A stretch of DNA of 64,000 nucleotides, taken from the NCBI GenBank assembly GCA_900315975.1, contig ONBA01000002.1:76692-140691 (forward strand), read 5' to 3'. Position 1 is the first letter of the stretch. Every line of letters begins with the position of its first letter. The notes beneath the pieces are model-generated. The model made no database searches. It worked only from the letters and a program-made list of their open reading frames with translations, and was not told the DNA's origin. This stretch comes from an uncultured Ruminococcus sp. GTDB taxonomy: Bacteria > Bacillota_A > Clostridia > Oscillospirales > Ruminococcaceae. The position numbers and the translations under genes are program-made. Shown one piece after another: positions 34,291 to 42,630 of this stretch.

Positions 34291-34755
34291 TCATCTTTTC
34301 GGGAACCACGGAATGCACCTGTTGACACGGCTCTTGTAGTTTTCATACTCCTCACCATAGAGATCCAACAGCCACTTCTCTTCTGTTTTTTTCAGAACCA
34401 CCGTCAGAATCACCCAGTCAATGGGTATCATGGCAATCATAAAACAATTATGCCACATGAGACTTATGCCGACCATGAGAAACCAGATCCCCGTGTACAT
34501 GGGATTCCGGACGCAGGCATAGATCCCGTCAGTTTTGAGCTTGTTCTCTGAGATATTCTCGTCCATGCCGGATCTAACTGCACCTGTAAACCAGATGGCG
34601 ATTCCTGAGATAATCAGTGCTGCTCCAACGATTCGGAATATGGGTATCCACACTCCGCCTAATATGCCGATGTGAGCAACATAATGTGTGAGTATCAGCG
34701 CAATTATATTCAACAAAGCTATTCCGTATATCAGATACGGTCCGATGCCGAACAA
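34291..34755 (-). CDS. Isoprenylcysteine carboxyl methyltransferase-like membrane protein
   Basis: A 154-residue protein with three to four membrane segments, of the ICMT/PEMT-type phospholipid or protein methyltransferase family. The diagnostic C-terminal region is complete: GIYACVRNPMYTG (SAM-binding RHPxY-like motif with Asn for His), then EEKWLLDLYGEEYENYKSR and VNRCIPWF. In bacteria these proteins methylate small lipids or other membrane substrates using S-adenosylmethionine, but exact substrates are mostly unknown. It stands alone between small genes, with about 90 bp gaps on either side. Confidence 0.85.
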   Translation of the reverse strand: MFGIGPYLIYGIALLNIIALILTHYVAHIGILGGVWIPIFRIVGAALIISGIAIWFTGAVRSGMDENISENKLKTDGIYACVRNPMYTGIWFLMVGISLMWHNCFMIAMIPIDWVILTVVLKKTEEKWLLDLYGEEYENYKSRVNRCIPWFPKR

Positions 34756-34845
34756 CGGTAGCTTCTGACCTTATTTAATGAAGTTTTTTAAGTTGTTCAT
34801 GTGTATATCTATCCAACTCCATCATATCTTATAGCAGCATCTCTA

Positions 34846-35073
34846 TCAAAGATCATTCTGCAATGACAAAAACTCTGCAAAATCAGCAACATCATTCCGC
34901 TGCTCCTCCGTCAGTGTTGGATGCTCGGCTTTCAGGGCATCAAGCAGAGACTTCCGTCTCTCGGAAACTGTCCCGTCATCGTAGACAACAACAACTTTCT
35001 GTCCGGGGCTGAGATCAGCATCCTCATCGAGGACGATGTGTTCTCCGTCATAATGTGCTTTTAGAAATAGCAT
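34846..35073 (-). CDS. Small antitoxin-like/DUF104-type protein
   Basis: A 75-residue protein. The first half FLKAHYDGEHIVLDEDADLSPGQKVVVVY looks like the beta-rich DUF104/AbrB-like fold seen in VapB-type antitoxins (a short strand, 'hIvLde', then PGqkV). The second half is helical (RRKSLLDALKAEHPTLTEEQR). No toxin partner gene is adjacent, and the next gene, an EAL protein, lies 19 bp upstream on the same strand, so an operon with it is possible. Family assignment is from pattern only. Confidence 0.55.
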   Translation of the reverse strand: MLFLKAHYDGEHIVLDEDADLSPGQKVVVVYDDGTVSERRKSLLDALKAEHPTLTEEQRNDVADFAEFLSLQNDL

Positions 35074-35092
35074 TGTGCTTCTCCTCCCTATC

Positions 35093-36817
35093 CTATACCC
35101 CCAGATGTTTTCGTATGATGCTCATGATCGCGGCAGTATCCTCCGCATTCTGAATGTCCCTTTCAAGCACAGCCATATCCAAAGCACTGTGTCCGCCATT
35201 GTCTTCCGATGCCGTGCAGTTGTCCACAACCAATGCAGCCGAGCCGTAAGCCTTTAGCGGATTCCCGTTTTCGTCACGCTCCAGTGTATAGCGGACATGG
35301 AACGGCACTCTGCCGACCGTCAGCGGAATGATGCCCTCCATCGTATCGACTTCACCGGCATCCAACTTCCGCATCCACTCACGGTACATATCGGCATAAT
35401 CGGGCGGGAAAATGCCCATTTCAATTGCAGTTTCGGGATAGTTCTCTACCAGCGGAGGAAGATTCAGATCACGCATACAGCGGAAGCAGGGACGCATCTG
35501 TTTCGTAGCAATCGTGTATTCCCATGCATAAACATTGATCTGCTCAAAGGCATTTGTGAAACGCTGCTCGTTTTCGTCAAGCTGTCTGCTGCGTTTCTTT
35601 TCTCTGGTGATGTTCTGCACCCGTGCATAGAATAGATATTGATCCTCTGTTTGACCGATCATGCGGATATGGCTGCGAATACAGATGTCATCCTCGCCGC
35701 AGATCTCTGAACAGATGCAGCGCCATGTCTCACAGGTGACTTCATCCCGGCTTTCAATCGCACGCTTTAGCGTATCCTCATAGATCATCCTGTTTTTGTC
35801 ATCGAATGTCTGCCACGGATCGGAGTTCAGGATCTCCTGCTCCAGCATATTCATGCCAAGCTCCTTGACATATTTCTTATTGACACGCAGGATCTCCATT
35901 TTGCCTTCCTGATAGGTGAAGATCGCCGCACCGCCAATAAAGTTGTTGAAGATAAGCGTTTCCATAGAGGAAGGATCCCAGAACTTTCCGGCATCCATTG
36001 TGCGGATCAGATCCATTGCGGGCTTCATGGGCTCGTGCTCCAACTGCCCAAGTTTCCGGCGGAATTCCTCGACCGGAACCGGCTTTGAGTACAGATAGCC
36101 CTGCACATATTTACAGCCGATGCTCTTCATGAAATCCGCCTGTTCGACAGTCTCGACACCCTCGGCAATGACAGGAGTGCCGAGCCATTTTGCCATCTGC
36201 ACGATGGAACTGATGATCGTGCCGCCTCTGCCGCCGATCTCACCGCTCAGAAAACGCATATCGAGCTTGATGACATCGACTTCAAGATCCTTCAGGATAT
36301 TCAGAGAGGAGTATCCGCTGCCGAAGTCGTCCATTTCTACGACATACCCGTATTCATGCAGCTTTTTCAGCACACCCGATACAAGCTCCATGCCGCCGAT
36401 TGCCGAGGTCTCTGTGACCTCAACATGGATGTACTTCACCGGGATATCATACTGCGACCGGAGCCTTTCGATCTCATCCACATAGTTCTTGCGATAGATA
36501 TCATAACGCGACATATTGACCGAGATCGGGACAGGCTTTGTCCCATTGTCAAGGCAGCTTCTGAGAAATTTGCAGACCGACTCAAAGATACTAAGATCGG
36601 CGCGGTAGATCAGATCGTTTTTCTCAAGAACGGGAATGAAATCAGAGGGATACTGCATACCGCAGACAGGGTGTGTCCAGCGCATGAGAGCTTCAGCACC
36701 GATCATTCTGCCGGTTGCGTGGTTGATTTTCGGCTGGTAGAGTGGATAGATATGCCCGTAGCTGACAGCATCGTCAAAGCAGGCAAGCAGCTCTTGTTCG
36801 TTCATTTGTTTTGTCAT
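35093..36817 (-). CDS. Active-site-complete EAL phosphodiesterase with C-terminal PAS-like domains
   Basis: A 574-residue protein. The EAL domain occupies residues 10-260 and keeps the catalytic residues: EAL at 42-44 (GAEALMRW), EVTET, the DDFG loop (MDDFGSGYSS), VIKLDMRF, and AEGVETVEQ. It should therefore hydrolyse cyclic-di-GMP. Residues 280-560 resemble PAS-like sensory modules (LRVNKKYVKELGMN, RSHIRMIGQTEDQYLFYARVQ), placing sensor after enzyme, the reverse of the common order. No membrane segment is visible, so it is cytosolic. It lies near a degenerate EAL protein (38628-39386) that heads the surface-machine operon, so both may tune the same signalling circuit. Confidence 0.9.
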   Translation of the reverse strand: MTKQMNEQELLACFDDAVSYGHIYPLYQPKINHATGRMIGAEALMRWTHPVCGMQYPSDFIPVLEKNDLIYRADLSIFESVCKFLRSCLDNGTKPVPISVNMSRYDIYRKNYVDEIERLRSQYDIPVKYIHVEVTETSAIGGMELVSGVLKKLHEYGYVVEMDDFGSGYSSLNILKDLEVDVIKLDMRFLSGEIGGRGGTIISSIVQMAKWLGTPVIAEGVETVEQADFMKSIGCKYVQGYLYSKPVPVEEFRRKLGQLEHEPMKPAMDLIRTMDAGKFWDPSSMETLIFNNFIGGAAIFTYQEGKMEILRVNKKYVKELGMNMLEQEILNSDPWQTFDDKNRMIYEDTLKRAIESRDEVTCETWRCICSEICGEDDICIRSHIRMIGQTEDQYLFYARVQNITREKKRSRQLDENEQRFTNAFEQINVYAWEYTIATKQMRPCFRCMRDLNLPPLVENYPETAIEMGIFPPDYADMYREWMRKLDAGEVDTMEGIIPLTVGRVPFHVRYTLERDENGNPLKAYGSAALVVDNCTASEDNGGHSALDMAVLERDIQNAEDTAAIMSIIRKHLGV

Positions 36818-36929
36818 GGTGGGTACCTACCTTTCTGTGGGGATTGACAGCACACTGATCTGCTGTTGCAATACATTTTTAGTATTCATTGCAGAAACGG
36901 AGCGTTTGAATACCGGTTCATATGAATTA

Positions 36930-37460
36930 TCATAACTTATATGTCCTTATGAACTGCTTTTCGTCAGCGCCATCGTTGAGGTAATGGAGCAGTATTTCCG
37001 CACAGGCTCTACTATCGCTGTCTGCCTTGTGGTGATCCAAAGGAATATTATAATGCTCACACATGACATTCAGATTGTGCTTCATATCCGGCAGGAGCTT
37101 CCTGCCCATTGTTACGGTGCAGAGGTATTGCACACTCTTTTTCCAAGTGATGCCGTAAGAATTCAGACACGCCTTCAGGACAGATAGATCGAATACCGCA
37201 TTGTGGGCTACAAGGATGCCGCTGCTAAACATAGGCTCTATCTCTTTCCACAGGGCATCAAACGTCGGCGCATCAGCCACAGTTGGTGCATCAATGCCGG
37301 TCAGCTCCGTGTTAAAGGAATCAAAGCTAACCTCTGGATTTACATAGGAGAAGAACGAATCCGTAATCTTACCATCTAATATCTTCGTTATCCCAATCGC
37401 ACTCATGCGGTTGTTGTAACGATTCGGTGTTTCTACGTCAAATACTATGTAGGGGTACAT
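36930..37460 (-). CDS. DnaQ-like 3'-5' exonuclease
   Basis: A 176-residue DEDDh exonuclease. The metal-binding motifs are present: Exo I FDVET (Asp8, Glu10), Exo II LVAHNAVFDLSVL, and Exo III HHKADSDSRACAEIL with the general-base His. Length and the 'rmSaIGItki' opening fit the small stand-alone exonucleases related to DNA polymerase III epsilon. It probably trims DNA or RNA 3' ends in repair. The next gene upstream ends 13 bp away. No polymerase gene is adjacent. Confidence 0.9.
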   Translation of the reverse strand: MYPYIVFDVETPNRYNNRMSAIGITKILDGKITDSFFSYVNPEVSFDSFNTELTGIDAPTVADAPTFDALWKEIEPMFSSGILVAHNAVFDLSVLKACLNSYGITWKKSVQYLCTVTMGRKLLPDMKHNLNVMCEHYNIPLDHHKADSDSRACAEILLHYLNDGADEKQFIRTYKL

Positions 37461-37472
37461 AACAATTGCACC

Positions 37473-37853
37473 TCAACACTTCTTCAATGCCGCCTCGACT
37501 GTTTTCAGCAGCATACCACGGCGCATAGAACCAACGGCAATGTCAAACTCGTCACCTGTCGGCTCACCATACATGAGGTCATCGGGATCGGCGGTTTCAA
37601 GCCACGCTTTCGCTTCCATCAAACCCTTTACAGTCTTTACGTCAAAGCCCTTGTGGGCAAGGAAGTTGAGGTTGACTCTCTGTTCATCCATTTCGGAAAT
37701 ATACTGCTCCGGAGTCATACCGAGAGTCTTGGCCATCGGCGCAACCTCAGATAATTGCTCTTCGTATCTTTCCTAGAATGCAAGCATAGAACGCACATAT
37801 TCCTCGTCCATACCGGTTTTATCCATAAGTTCTTTTACTTCTTTATCAGTCAT
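37473..37853 (-). pseudogene. Hypothetical gene with an in-frame TAG stop
   Basis: From ATG 37853 the frame reads MTDKEVKELMDKTGMDEEYV...MLAF, meets TAG at 37773-37775, and then continues in the same frame (ERYEEQLSEVAPMAKTLGM...) to 37473, for about 126 codons. The part after the stop alone could begin at ATG 37736 (87 residues). Both parts are helical and charged with similar composition, so this was one small soluble protein. Its function is unknown: a stop mutation is the simplest view, and restart at 37736 or amber readthrough are alternatives. The upstream end overlaps a decayed zinc-ribbon gene, so decay is likely. Confidence 0.6.
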
Positions 37854-37857
37854 TAAA

Positions 37858-38007
37858 TCACGCTCCTGTTATCTCATAGTCCTCACTGCCGTCCGCTTCT
37901 CCGGTCATGCAGGTGAAGCACATATAAGTACCCGTTACAGCAGATCCCGCCGCCCAGATAGGCGCACCACAAATCATGCAGGATGCTCCTGACAGCTTAT
38001 CCTTATC
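37858..38007 (-). pseudogene. Remnant of a small four-cysteine zinc-ribbon protein
   Basis: The reverse strand encodes about 50 residues with two CxxC pairs (CMICGAP and CFTCMTG) ending DYEITGA, a typical small zinc ribbon. No start codon with a ribosome-binding site is seen; the only Met (37977) lies inside the first knuckle. On the 5' side the frame runs into sequence that belongs to the opposite-strand remnant at 38011, so a rearrangement breakpoint probably lies near 38008. It sits just before the TAG-interrupted gene on the same strand (10 bp apart). Confidence 0.5.
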
Positions 38008-38010
38008 GCA

Positions 38011-38145
38011 TCGAAATATGATACCTACGGAGATCAGTATGACCGTGTGGATAATGAAATCGGTATGTATGTAGATTACATCACATTAAAGATGGAATCA
38101 AAAATGTCGGACGATCAGAATGATGAGCAGACACAGAATCAGTAA
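38011..38145 (+). pseudogene. 3' remnant of a surface-cluster gene 1 (copy C)
   Basis: Forty-four codons ending in TAA. The segment YDRVDNEIGMYVDYITLKM corresponds to the C-terminal end YDNADLDIGNNLSYVILSM of copy B gene 1 (18959-19789). A stop codon lies in frame just upstream, so only the tail of the gene survives. The gene that follows after 16 bp is a relative of copy B gene 2, so gene order is preserved. This is evidence for a third, eroded surface cluster. Confidence 0.65.
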
Positions 38146-38161
38146 ACGGAGGTGAGCTGGA

Positions 38162-38449
38162 ATGAAACCGCTGAAAAGTGCTTATCAAACAATAAAAGAG
38201 ATGAACCGTCGTCAGAAAACAGAATGCATCATTGCTTCGGTATTGACAGCAGTGTTTTTCATCAGCTTTCCTGTTTATGCATGGTTTTCTAATTCCAAGA
38301 ACCTGAAAACGATCACAAAGGTCAAGGAACCCGGTGAAATCATTATCCGAGCTGGAAAATCAGACCCCGCAGCCGAGGATGCCGACCCAAGCCTCTGTGG
38401 TCTTCTTTGTGCGTTAGCTACTTTATCAGTCAGAACTGTTACGGGATAA
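38162..38449 (+). pseudogene. Truncated surface-cluster gene 2 (copy C) with intact YAWFS signal
   Basis: A 95-residue frame after a clear ggaggtgag site. The first 75 residues match the start of copy B gene 2 (19813): a hydrophobic helix (TECIIASVLTAVFFISFP), VYAWFSNSKN and then KVKEPGEIIIRAGKSDP. After that the sequence diverges into an unrelated tail (SLCGLLCALATLS) and stops, so about 180 residues of mature domain are missing. It could still be translated, but the product would be only a signal segment. It sits directly before the promoter of the surface-machine operon. Confidence 0.7.
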
Positions 38450-38548
38450 AGTGATTCTATCCTTACAGCGTAAGCAACTGCCTATTGTGCAATTTTATGA
38501 AATAGCAGGGTAAATTGTGTAATAAATTCCGAATTAAAAGTATATTCA

Positions 38549-38577
38549 TTGACATAGGTATATATATATGGTATAAT
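38549..38577 (+). promoter_or_regulatory. Consensus promoter of the surface-machine operon
   Basis: TTGACA (38549-38554) and TATAAT (38572-38577), both perfect, are spaced by 17 bp. The predicted start of transcription is near 38584, giving a 40-nt leader with gaaggaggtg before ATG 38628. No other strong promoter was seen up to the terminator at 46266, so the seven genes are probably one transcript. Confidence 0.85.
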
Positions 38578-38627
38578 ATAATAGTATATTAAAGGCATAT
38601 TATGTCTTGTCGGAAGGAGGTGCGTGA

Positions 38628-39386
38628 ATGGGGACCAGTTCTAATAAGGCAACTGTTGACGGAGTAAGGGCGGTTGAACTGCAATACCGCGTTATCAGGG
38701 AGATTTCAAGCGGACAGGCGGCGGCATTCCAGTCGCAGACAAGGCTGAATTCGCCGAAACTCGGAGTATTGACACCTGACAAATTCCGTGATGTAAGTGA
38801 GATAACCAATCAGGCGGTAAGACTTTTCATACTTGAACTTATACAGGCGCTTGAAGCACACAATACCTTCGTTGAAAGGGAACTGAATTTCAACTGGCTG
38901 TCGCTGTATATGCCGGTGAGATTTCTGAAAGAGCCGAAAGCGGGAAAGACTCTGCTTGAATACTTTTCGCGTTACAACGTAGCAACGAGCCGTATATGCT
39001 TTGAGCTATCCGAGAAACTGCTTGAAGAGACAGACGGTCAGGCATCTACGGTGATACAGCAGATGAGGAACCGCGGTTTTCACTTCATGCTATCGAATTT
39101 CGGAGGCAATACCTGTCCGATGATGCGATTATCCGACTTTTCAGTGGACTATGTACTGCTTAGTCCGGAGGTTTCAAACTTCATCGGCAGAAGTGAACGC
39201 ACCGACAGTGCGGTAAAATCAATAATAGGCTTCGTGAACGAAATGGGAGCAGAACCCATTGCAGACGGAGTTTTCAACAGCCGGCAGGCGGAAACACTTT
39301 ACGGATTTGAGTGTGACTACTGTGCCGGAACTCTTGCAGGCAAATACATGGCAGAGAGATATGTAAGAAGGAAGAATGACAGTTAA
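38628..39386 (+). CDS. Degenerate EAL-domain protein at the head of the operon
   Basis: A 252-residue protein with the length and order of an EAL domain but without catalytic residues. The EAL position reads QSQTRLN, the second motif is FELSEKLLEE in place of E(V/L)TE, the DDFG loop is LSNFGGN, the KxD motif is DYVLLS, and the final EGVE reads ADGVFN. It should not hydrolyse cyclic-di-GMP; such proteins usually act as receptors or protein partners. No membrane segment is present. Heading an operon of signal peptidases and an AAA+ ATPase, it may gate export or assembly in response to cyclic-di-GMP or by protein contact. That role is inferred. Confidence 0.75.
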   Translation: MGTSSNKATVDGVRAVELQYRVIREISSGQAAAFQSQTRLNSPKLGVLTPDKFRDVSEITNQAVRLFILELIQALEAHNTFVERELNFNWLSLYMPVRFLKEPKAGKTLLEYFSRYNVATSRICFELSEKLLEETDGQASTVIQQMRNRGFHFMLSNFGGNTCPMMRLSDFSVDYVLLSPEVSNFIGRSERTDSAVKSIIGFVNEMGAEPIADGVFNSRQAETLYGFECDYCAGTLAGKYMAERYVRRKNDS

Positions 39387-39414
39387 ATAATGCTACAAGA
39401 ATGGAGGTCTCTCT

Positions 39415-40134
39415 ATGGCAGAGGAAGAGAAAATCAGAGACGTCCTTGAACTAAGACGAACGACTAAAGAAGTCAAGCGGTATTTCGTTCTGATGAGGAT
39501 ACTTGCACTGCTTGTTATCATTCTTGTACTGGTAACTGCGATAGCATACGCTATCTCGTATTTTTACGACAAGTTTGGCAGTTTTACCGTAAAGGTGAAC
39601 AAGTATGACATGATTCAGCAGGGGCTGACCCTTTCAGAGACACCGGAATACGACAGGGCGAACGCTGTACTGAATGCAGATATAGTTTACGATATCACGA
39701 ATATCAGCGGAGAAGATCTTCCGCCTAACCTTGACCAAATCAACGGAAGTCACAATGGTGACGATTATATCGCTTATACTTTCTACCTCATCAATTCGGG
39801 TGACGACACTATAAGCTATAAAGGTGAAATGAATATTGAAAATGTCACTAAGGGTGTTGACGAAGCTGTACGTATCGCGGTTTACAAGAATGGACAGAAG
39901 ACCGTTTACGGCAAGACTAAGTCGAACGGCGGAGGCAAGGAAAGTGATTGCGATGCTGAATTTCTTTCATCATCAATAGTTATGAAGACATCAGGGGAAA
40001 AGTTCAAATCAAAGGACAAGGACAAATACACCGTCGTTATATGGCTTGAGGGCAACGACCCCGATTGCGTTGACAACATAATTGGCGGTACACTTAAACT
40101 ATCAATGAATTTCAAGATAGCAGAAACAACCTAA
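39415..40134 (+). CDS. TasA/camelysin-like membrane-anchored protein
   Basis: A 239-residue protein. A cytosolic charged start (1-22) is followed by one membrane segment (LALLVIILVLVTAIAYAISYF, about 30-50 with flanking residues) and a beta-rich extracellular domain. The pattern YTFYLINSGDDTISYKGEMN, VRIAVYKNGQ and YTVVIWLEGNDPDC...GGTLKLSMNF is that of TasA/CalY-type fibre proteins. AYAIS in the membrane segment could be a SipW cleavage region. It lies 20 bp before a SipW-type peptidase gene, as TasA lies with SipW in Bacillus. It may be the anchor or minor subunit of the surface structure. Confidence 0.75.
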   Translation: MAEEEKIRDVLELRRTTKEVKRYFVLMRILALLVIILVLVTAIAYAISYFYDKFGSFTVKVNKYDMIQQGLTLSETPEYDRANAVLNADIVYDITNISGEDLPPNLDQINGSHNGDDYIAYTFYLINSGDDTISYKGEMNIENVTKGVDEAVRIAVYKNGQKTVYGKTKSNGGGKESDCDAEFLSSSIVMKTSGEKFKSKDKDKYTVVIWLEGNDPDCVDNIIGGTLKLSMNFKIAETT

Positions 40135-40153
40135 ACAAAGGAGTTAAAATCAT

Positions 40154-40954
40154 ATGAAGAAAGCATTAAGAGTCGTAATGAACGTACTCGCATGGGTGGT
40201 ACTAATACTGGCATTTCTGATAACAATAATGGTGTTCTCGTCCGGCAGAAACAACGGGATCGCAAATCTTTTCGGATTCATTCCGATGACTGTTGAATCG
40301 GATTCAATGAAACCGACTTTCACTAAGGGCGACCTTATTATATGTAAACAGGTGGACGATATCAATTCTCTCAGTGAGAACGACGTTATCACCTTCTGGA
40401 CCATTATCGACGGAAAACGTGTAAAGAATACCCATAGAATCGTAAGTATCGAAGAGAGCGAAAATGGTGCAAAAAGCTATATCACACGAGGTGATAACAA
40501 CTCTATCGACGACTCTGTACCGGTATATGCAAGCGACGTTATCGGTAAGTGGACAAATGTGAAACTGCCGGTATTCGGTAAAGCACTTGATTTCATACGT
40601 ACAAAGACCGGCTTCTTCGTATGTATAGTTATTCCGATGGCGATATTCTTCCTGTTCGAGCTTTATAAGTTCATAGTAACACTTATCGAGGTAAAGCGCC
40701 CCGAAGAGCCTGAACTTGATGAAGAAGAGATAAAGCGCCGTGCTATCGAGGAGTACCTCGCGGCACAGAAGAAAGAAGATACTCCCGAAGCGGAGAAAGA
40801 AAAACCTGCGGAAACCGCTTCTGCAAAGGAGTTGGTTGAAACTGCTGTAAAGGAATCGGCAGACGAGGTCAAGGAAGAAAAAACTGAACCTGAAACAGCT
40901 GAACCTGAGACAGCTGAGGAAACTCCTGCTGAGGAAGAAAAAGCTGACGAATAA
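40154..40954 (+). CDS. sipW: SipW-type (S26B, Ser/His) signal peptidase I
   Basis: A 266-residue signal peptidase of the ER/SipW type. The N-terminal membrane segment is followed by VESDSMKPTFTKGD (catalytic Ser51), FWTIIDGKRVKNTHRIV (His94 instead of the Lys of ordinary bacterial enzymes) and ITRGDNNSIDDSV. A second membrane segment (FFVCIVIPMAIFFLFELYKF) ends the enzyme, and the last 80 residues are a highly charged Glu/Lys tail facing the cytosol. SipW enzymes process dedicated substrates such as TasA. Substrates here would be the AWF/YAWFS proteins at 18959, 19813, 39415 and others. The acidic tail is unusual and might contact the ATPase partner encoded next. Confidence 0.92.
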   Translation: MKKALRVVMNVLAWVVLILAFLITIMVFSSGRNNGIANLFGFIPMTVESDSMKPTFTKGDLIICKQVDDINSLSENDVITFWTIIDGKRVKNTHRIVSIEESENGAKSYITRGDNNSIDDSVPVYASDVIGKWTNVKLPVFGKALDFIRTKTGFFVCIVIPMAIFFLFELYKFIVTLIEVKRPEEPELDEEEIKRRAIEEYLAAQKKEDTPEAEKEKPAETASAKELVETAVKESADEVKEEKTEPETAEPETAEETPAEEEKADE

Positions 40955-41011
40955 ACAACTCCGCTGAGATTTGCGGCGGCGTGCATCACAGGCACGTAAA
41001 TGGAGCATATT

Positions 41012-42592
41012 ATGAATGGATTCTTGAAATGGTTTTTTGCATTCATGTCTGAAATGCTTAAAGGCTATGCCGAGATAGTAAAAGGTATAGGACGAGGTTT
41101 CAGGCAGATATTTGATATAAAAAATTACATAACTATCTTCAAAACTTATTCCACTGATTTCAGCGCTGTGAGCTGGATACTTGCTGTGCTCTCGATAATA
41201 ATCGTTGTGGCGATATACGTTCTTATCCTTGCGATTATAATTCTCGCAATAAGAAAGTATCTCCGCTTCAGACATTCTATCGTAAGCAATGAGGACCTCC
41301 TTGAAGAGATATCACTCCTTCAGAGACAGGTTCTCAAAATGACGAAGGAAAAAGACGAGATAATGGCAATGAAGGTAGCACAGATGGGACTGCCTGCCGG
41401 TTCAGGAGCACTTTCGCTTGCTGACGGTCAGACTGCTTTTGAAGGCGGCGAAGGAGGCGGCGAAGCTGCCGCATCTGTCGGAACAGTCGAGGACGGTGTT
41501 GTTCAGACTACCGACTTCCGCTTCTCGAAACTCATCGAGGTCGATACCTTCTACAAGACCTATACTCCGCCCGAATATGATAACGAGATATCTCTTGAGG
41601 GCATAGTTGACAGATTCAGAAACTTTGCCTGCTCACGAATGCACCTGTACTATGAGCCGAAGACTATCCGCCTTTTCCTCGCGGGTATGGCTTCAACAAA
41701 GCTTATTATCCTACAGGGTATCTCCGGTACCGGTAAAACTTCACTTCCATATTCGTTCGGTAAGTTCTTACAGGTTGACACAACTATCGCATCGGTACAG
41801 CCTTCATGGCGTGACCGTACCGAGCTTTTCGGCTACTTCAACGAATTTACAAAAAACTTCAACGAGACAGAAGTATTAAAGCGTATCTACTCGTCAAACT
41901 ACAACAATGATATCAATCTTATCCTCCTCGATGAGATGAATATCGCGCGTGTTGAGTACTACTTTGCGGAAATGCTCTCAATTCTCGAAATGCCTAACGC
42001 TGACGAGTGGGAGCTTGACATCGTTCCTAACGTGTGGAGTACCGACCCTGTCAAGCTCGACAAGGGTAAGATAGTTATCCCGCAGAATATATGGTATATC
42101 GGTACAGCGAACAACGATGACTCGACCTTCGCTATCTCCGATAAGGTTTACGACCGTGCTCAGCCTATCAACCTCGATTCAAAGGGCGTAGCTTTCGATG
42201 CACCTGACACTCCGCCGATGAACCTCGGCTTCGACCACCTCGACCAGCTTTTCCATGAAGCATTCGACAAGTACCCGATATCGCAGGAAAACCTCAAGAA
42301 GATACAGCAGCTCGACCTTTGGGTAATCGAGAAACTGCGTGTAGCTTTCGGTAACCGTATCCTCAAGCAGATGAACCTGTTTGTACCCGTATACGTAGCC
42401 TGCGGCGGTGACGAGCTCGACGGCATAGATTACGTACTTGCAACCAAGATATTCAGAAAGTTTGAGTCACTCAACCTCGCAATGCTCCGTGAAGAGCTCC
42501 GCGAACTTTGTGCGTACATGAACAAGGTATTCGGCAAGAACAAGATGAACGAATCTATTGCTTATCTTGAACGACTTCAGAAACTCTTCTGA
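41012..42592 (+). CDS. Membrane-anchored McrB-like AAA+ ATPase
   Basis: About 526 residues from ATG 41012, preferred because tggag lies 6 bp upstream (ATG 41000 is possible). Residues near 53-80 form a membrane helix (WILAVLSIIIVVAIYVLILA), followed by a short coiled coil and a Gly-rich linker. The ATPase core has Walker A LQGISGTGKTSLPY and Walker B LILLDEMNIARVEYYFAEM, the exact style of McrB-type AAA+ proteins, then a GTANNDDSTF sensor region with a downstream arginine. McrB acts with McrC, a DUF2357 protein; the next gene encodes a DUF2357 domain. Being tied to the membrane and to signal peptidases, it probably remodels exported proteins rather than restricts DNA. Confidence 0.85.
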   Translation: MNGFLKWFFAFMSEMLKGYAEIVKGIGRGFRQIFDIKNYITIFKTYSTDFSAVSWILAVLSIIIVVAIYVLILAIIILAIRKYLRFRHSIVSNEDLLEEISLLQRQVLKMTKEKDEIMAMKVAQMGLPAGSGALSLADGQTAFEGGEGGGEAAASVGTVEDGVVQTTDFRFSKLIEVDTFYKTYTPPEYDNEISLEGIVDRFRNFACSRMHLYYEPKTIRLFLAGMASTKLIILQGISGTGKTSLPYSFGKFLQVDTTIASVQPSWRDRTELFGYFNEFTKNFNETEVLKRIYSSNYNNDINLILLDEMNIARVEYYFAEMLSILEMPNADEWELDIVPNVWSTDPVKLDKGKIVIPQNIWYIGTANNDDSTFAISDKVYDRAQPINLDSKGVAFDAPDTPPMNLGFDHLDQLFHEAFDKYPISQENLKKIQQLDLWVIEKLRVAFGNRILKQMNLFVPVYVACGGDELDGIDYVLATKIFRKFESLNLAMLREELRELCAYMNKVFGKNKMNESIAYLERLQKLF

Positions 42593-42630
42593 TACATACT
42601 ATTCTGGCATCATAAGGCAGGTGAGAACAA

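Noticed and set aside
40304..41275. 323-codon reverse-strand frame opposite the signal peptidase gene
   Set aside because: It overlaps the SipW-type gene with complete catalytic motifs and shows Phe/Leu/Ser-rich antisense composition.
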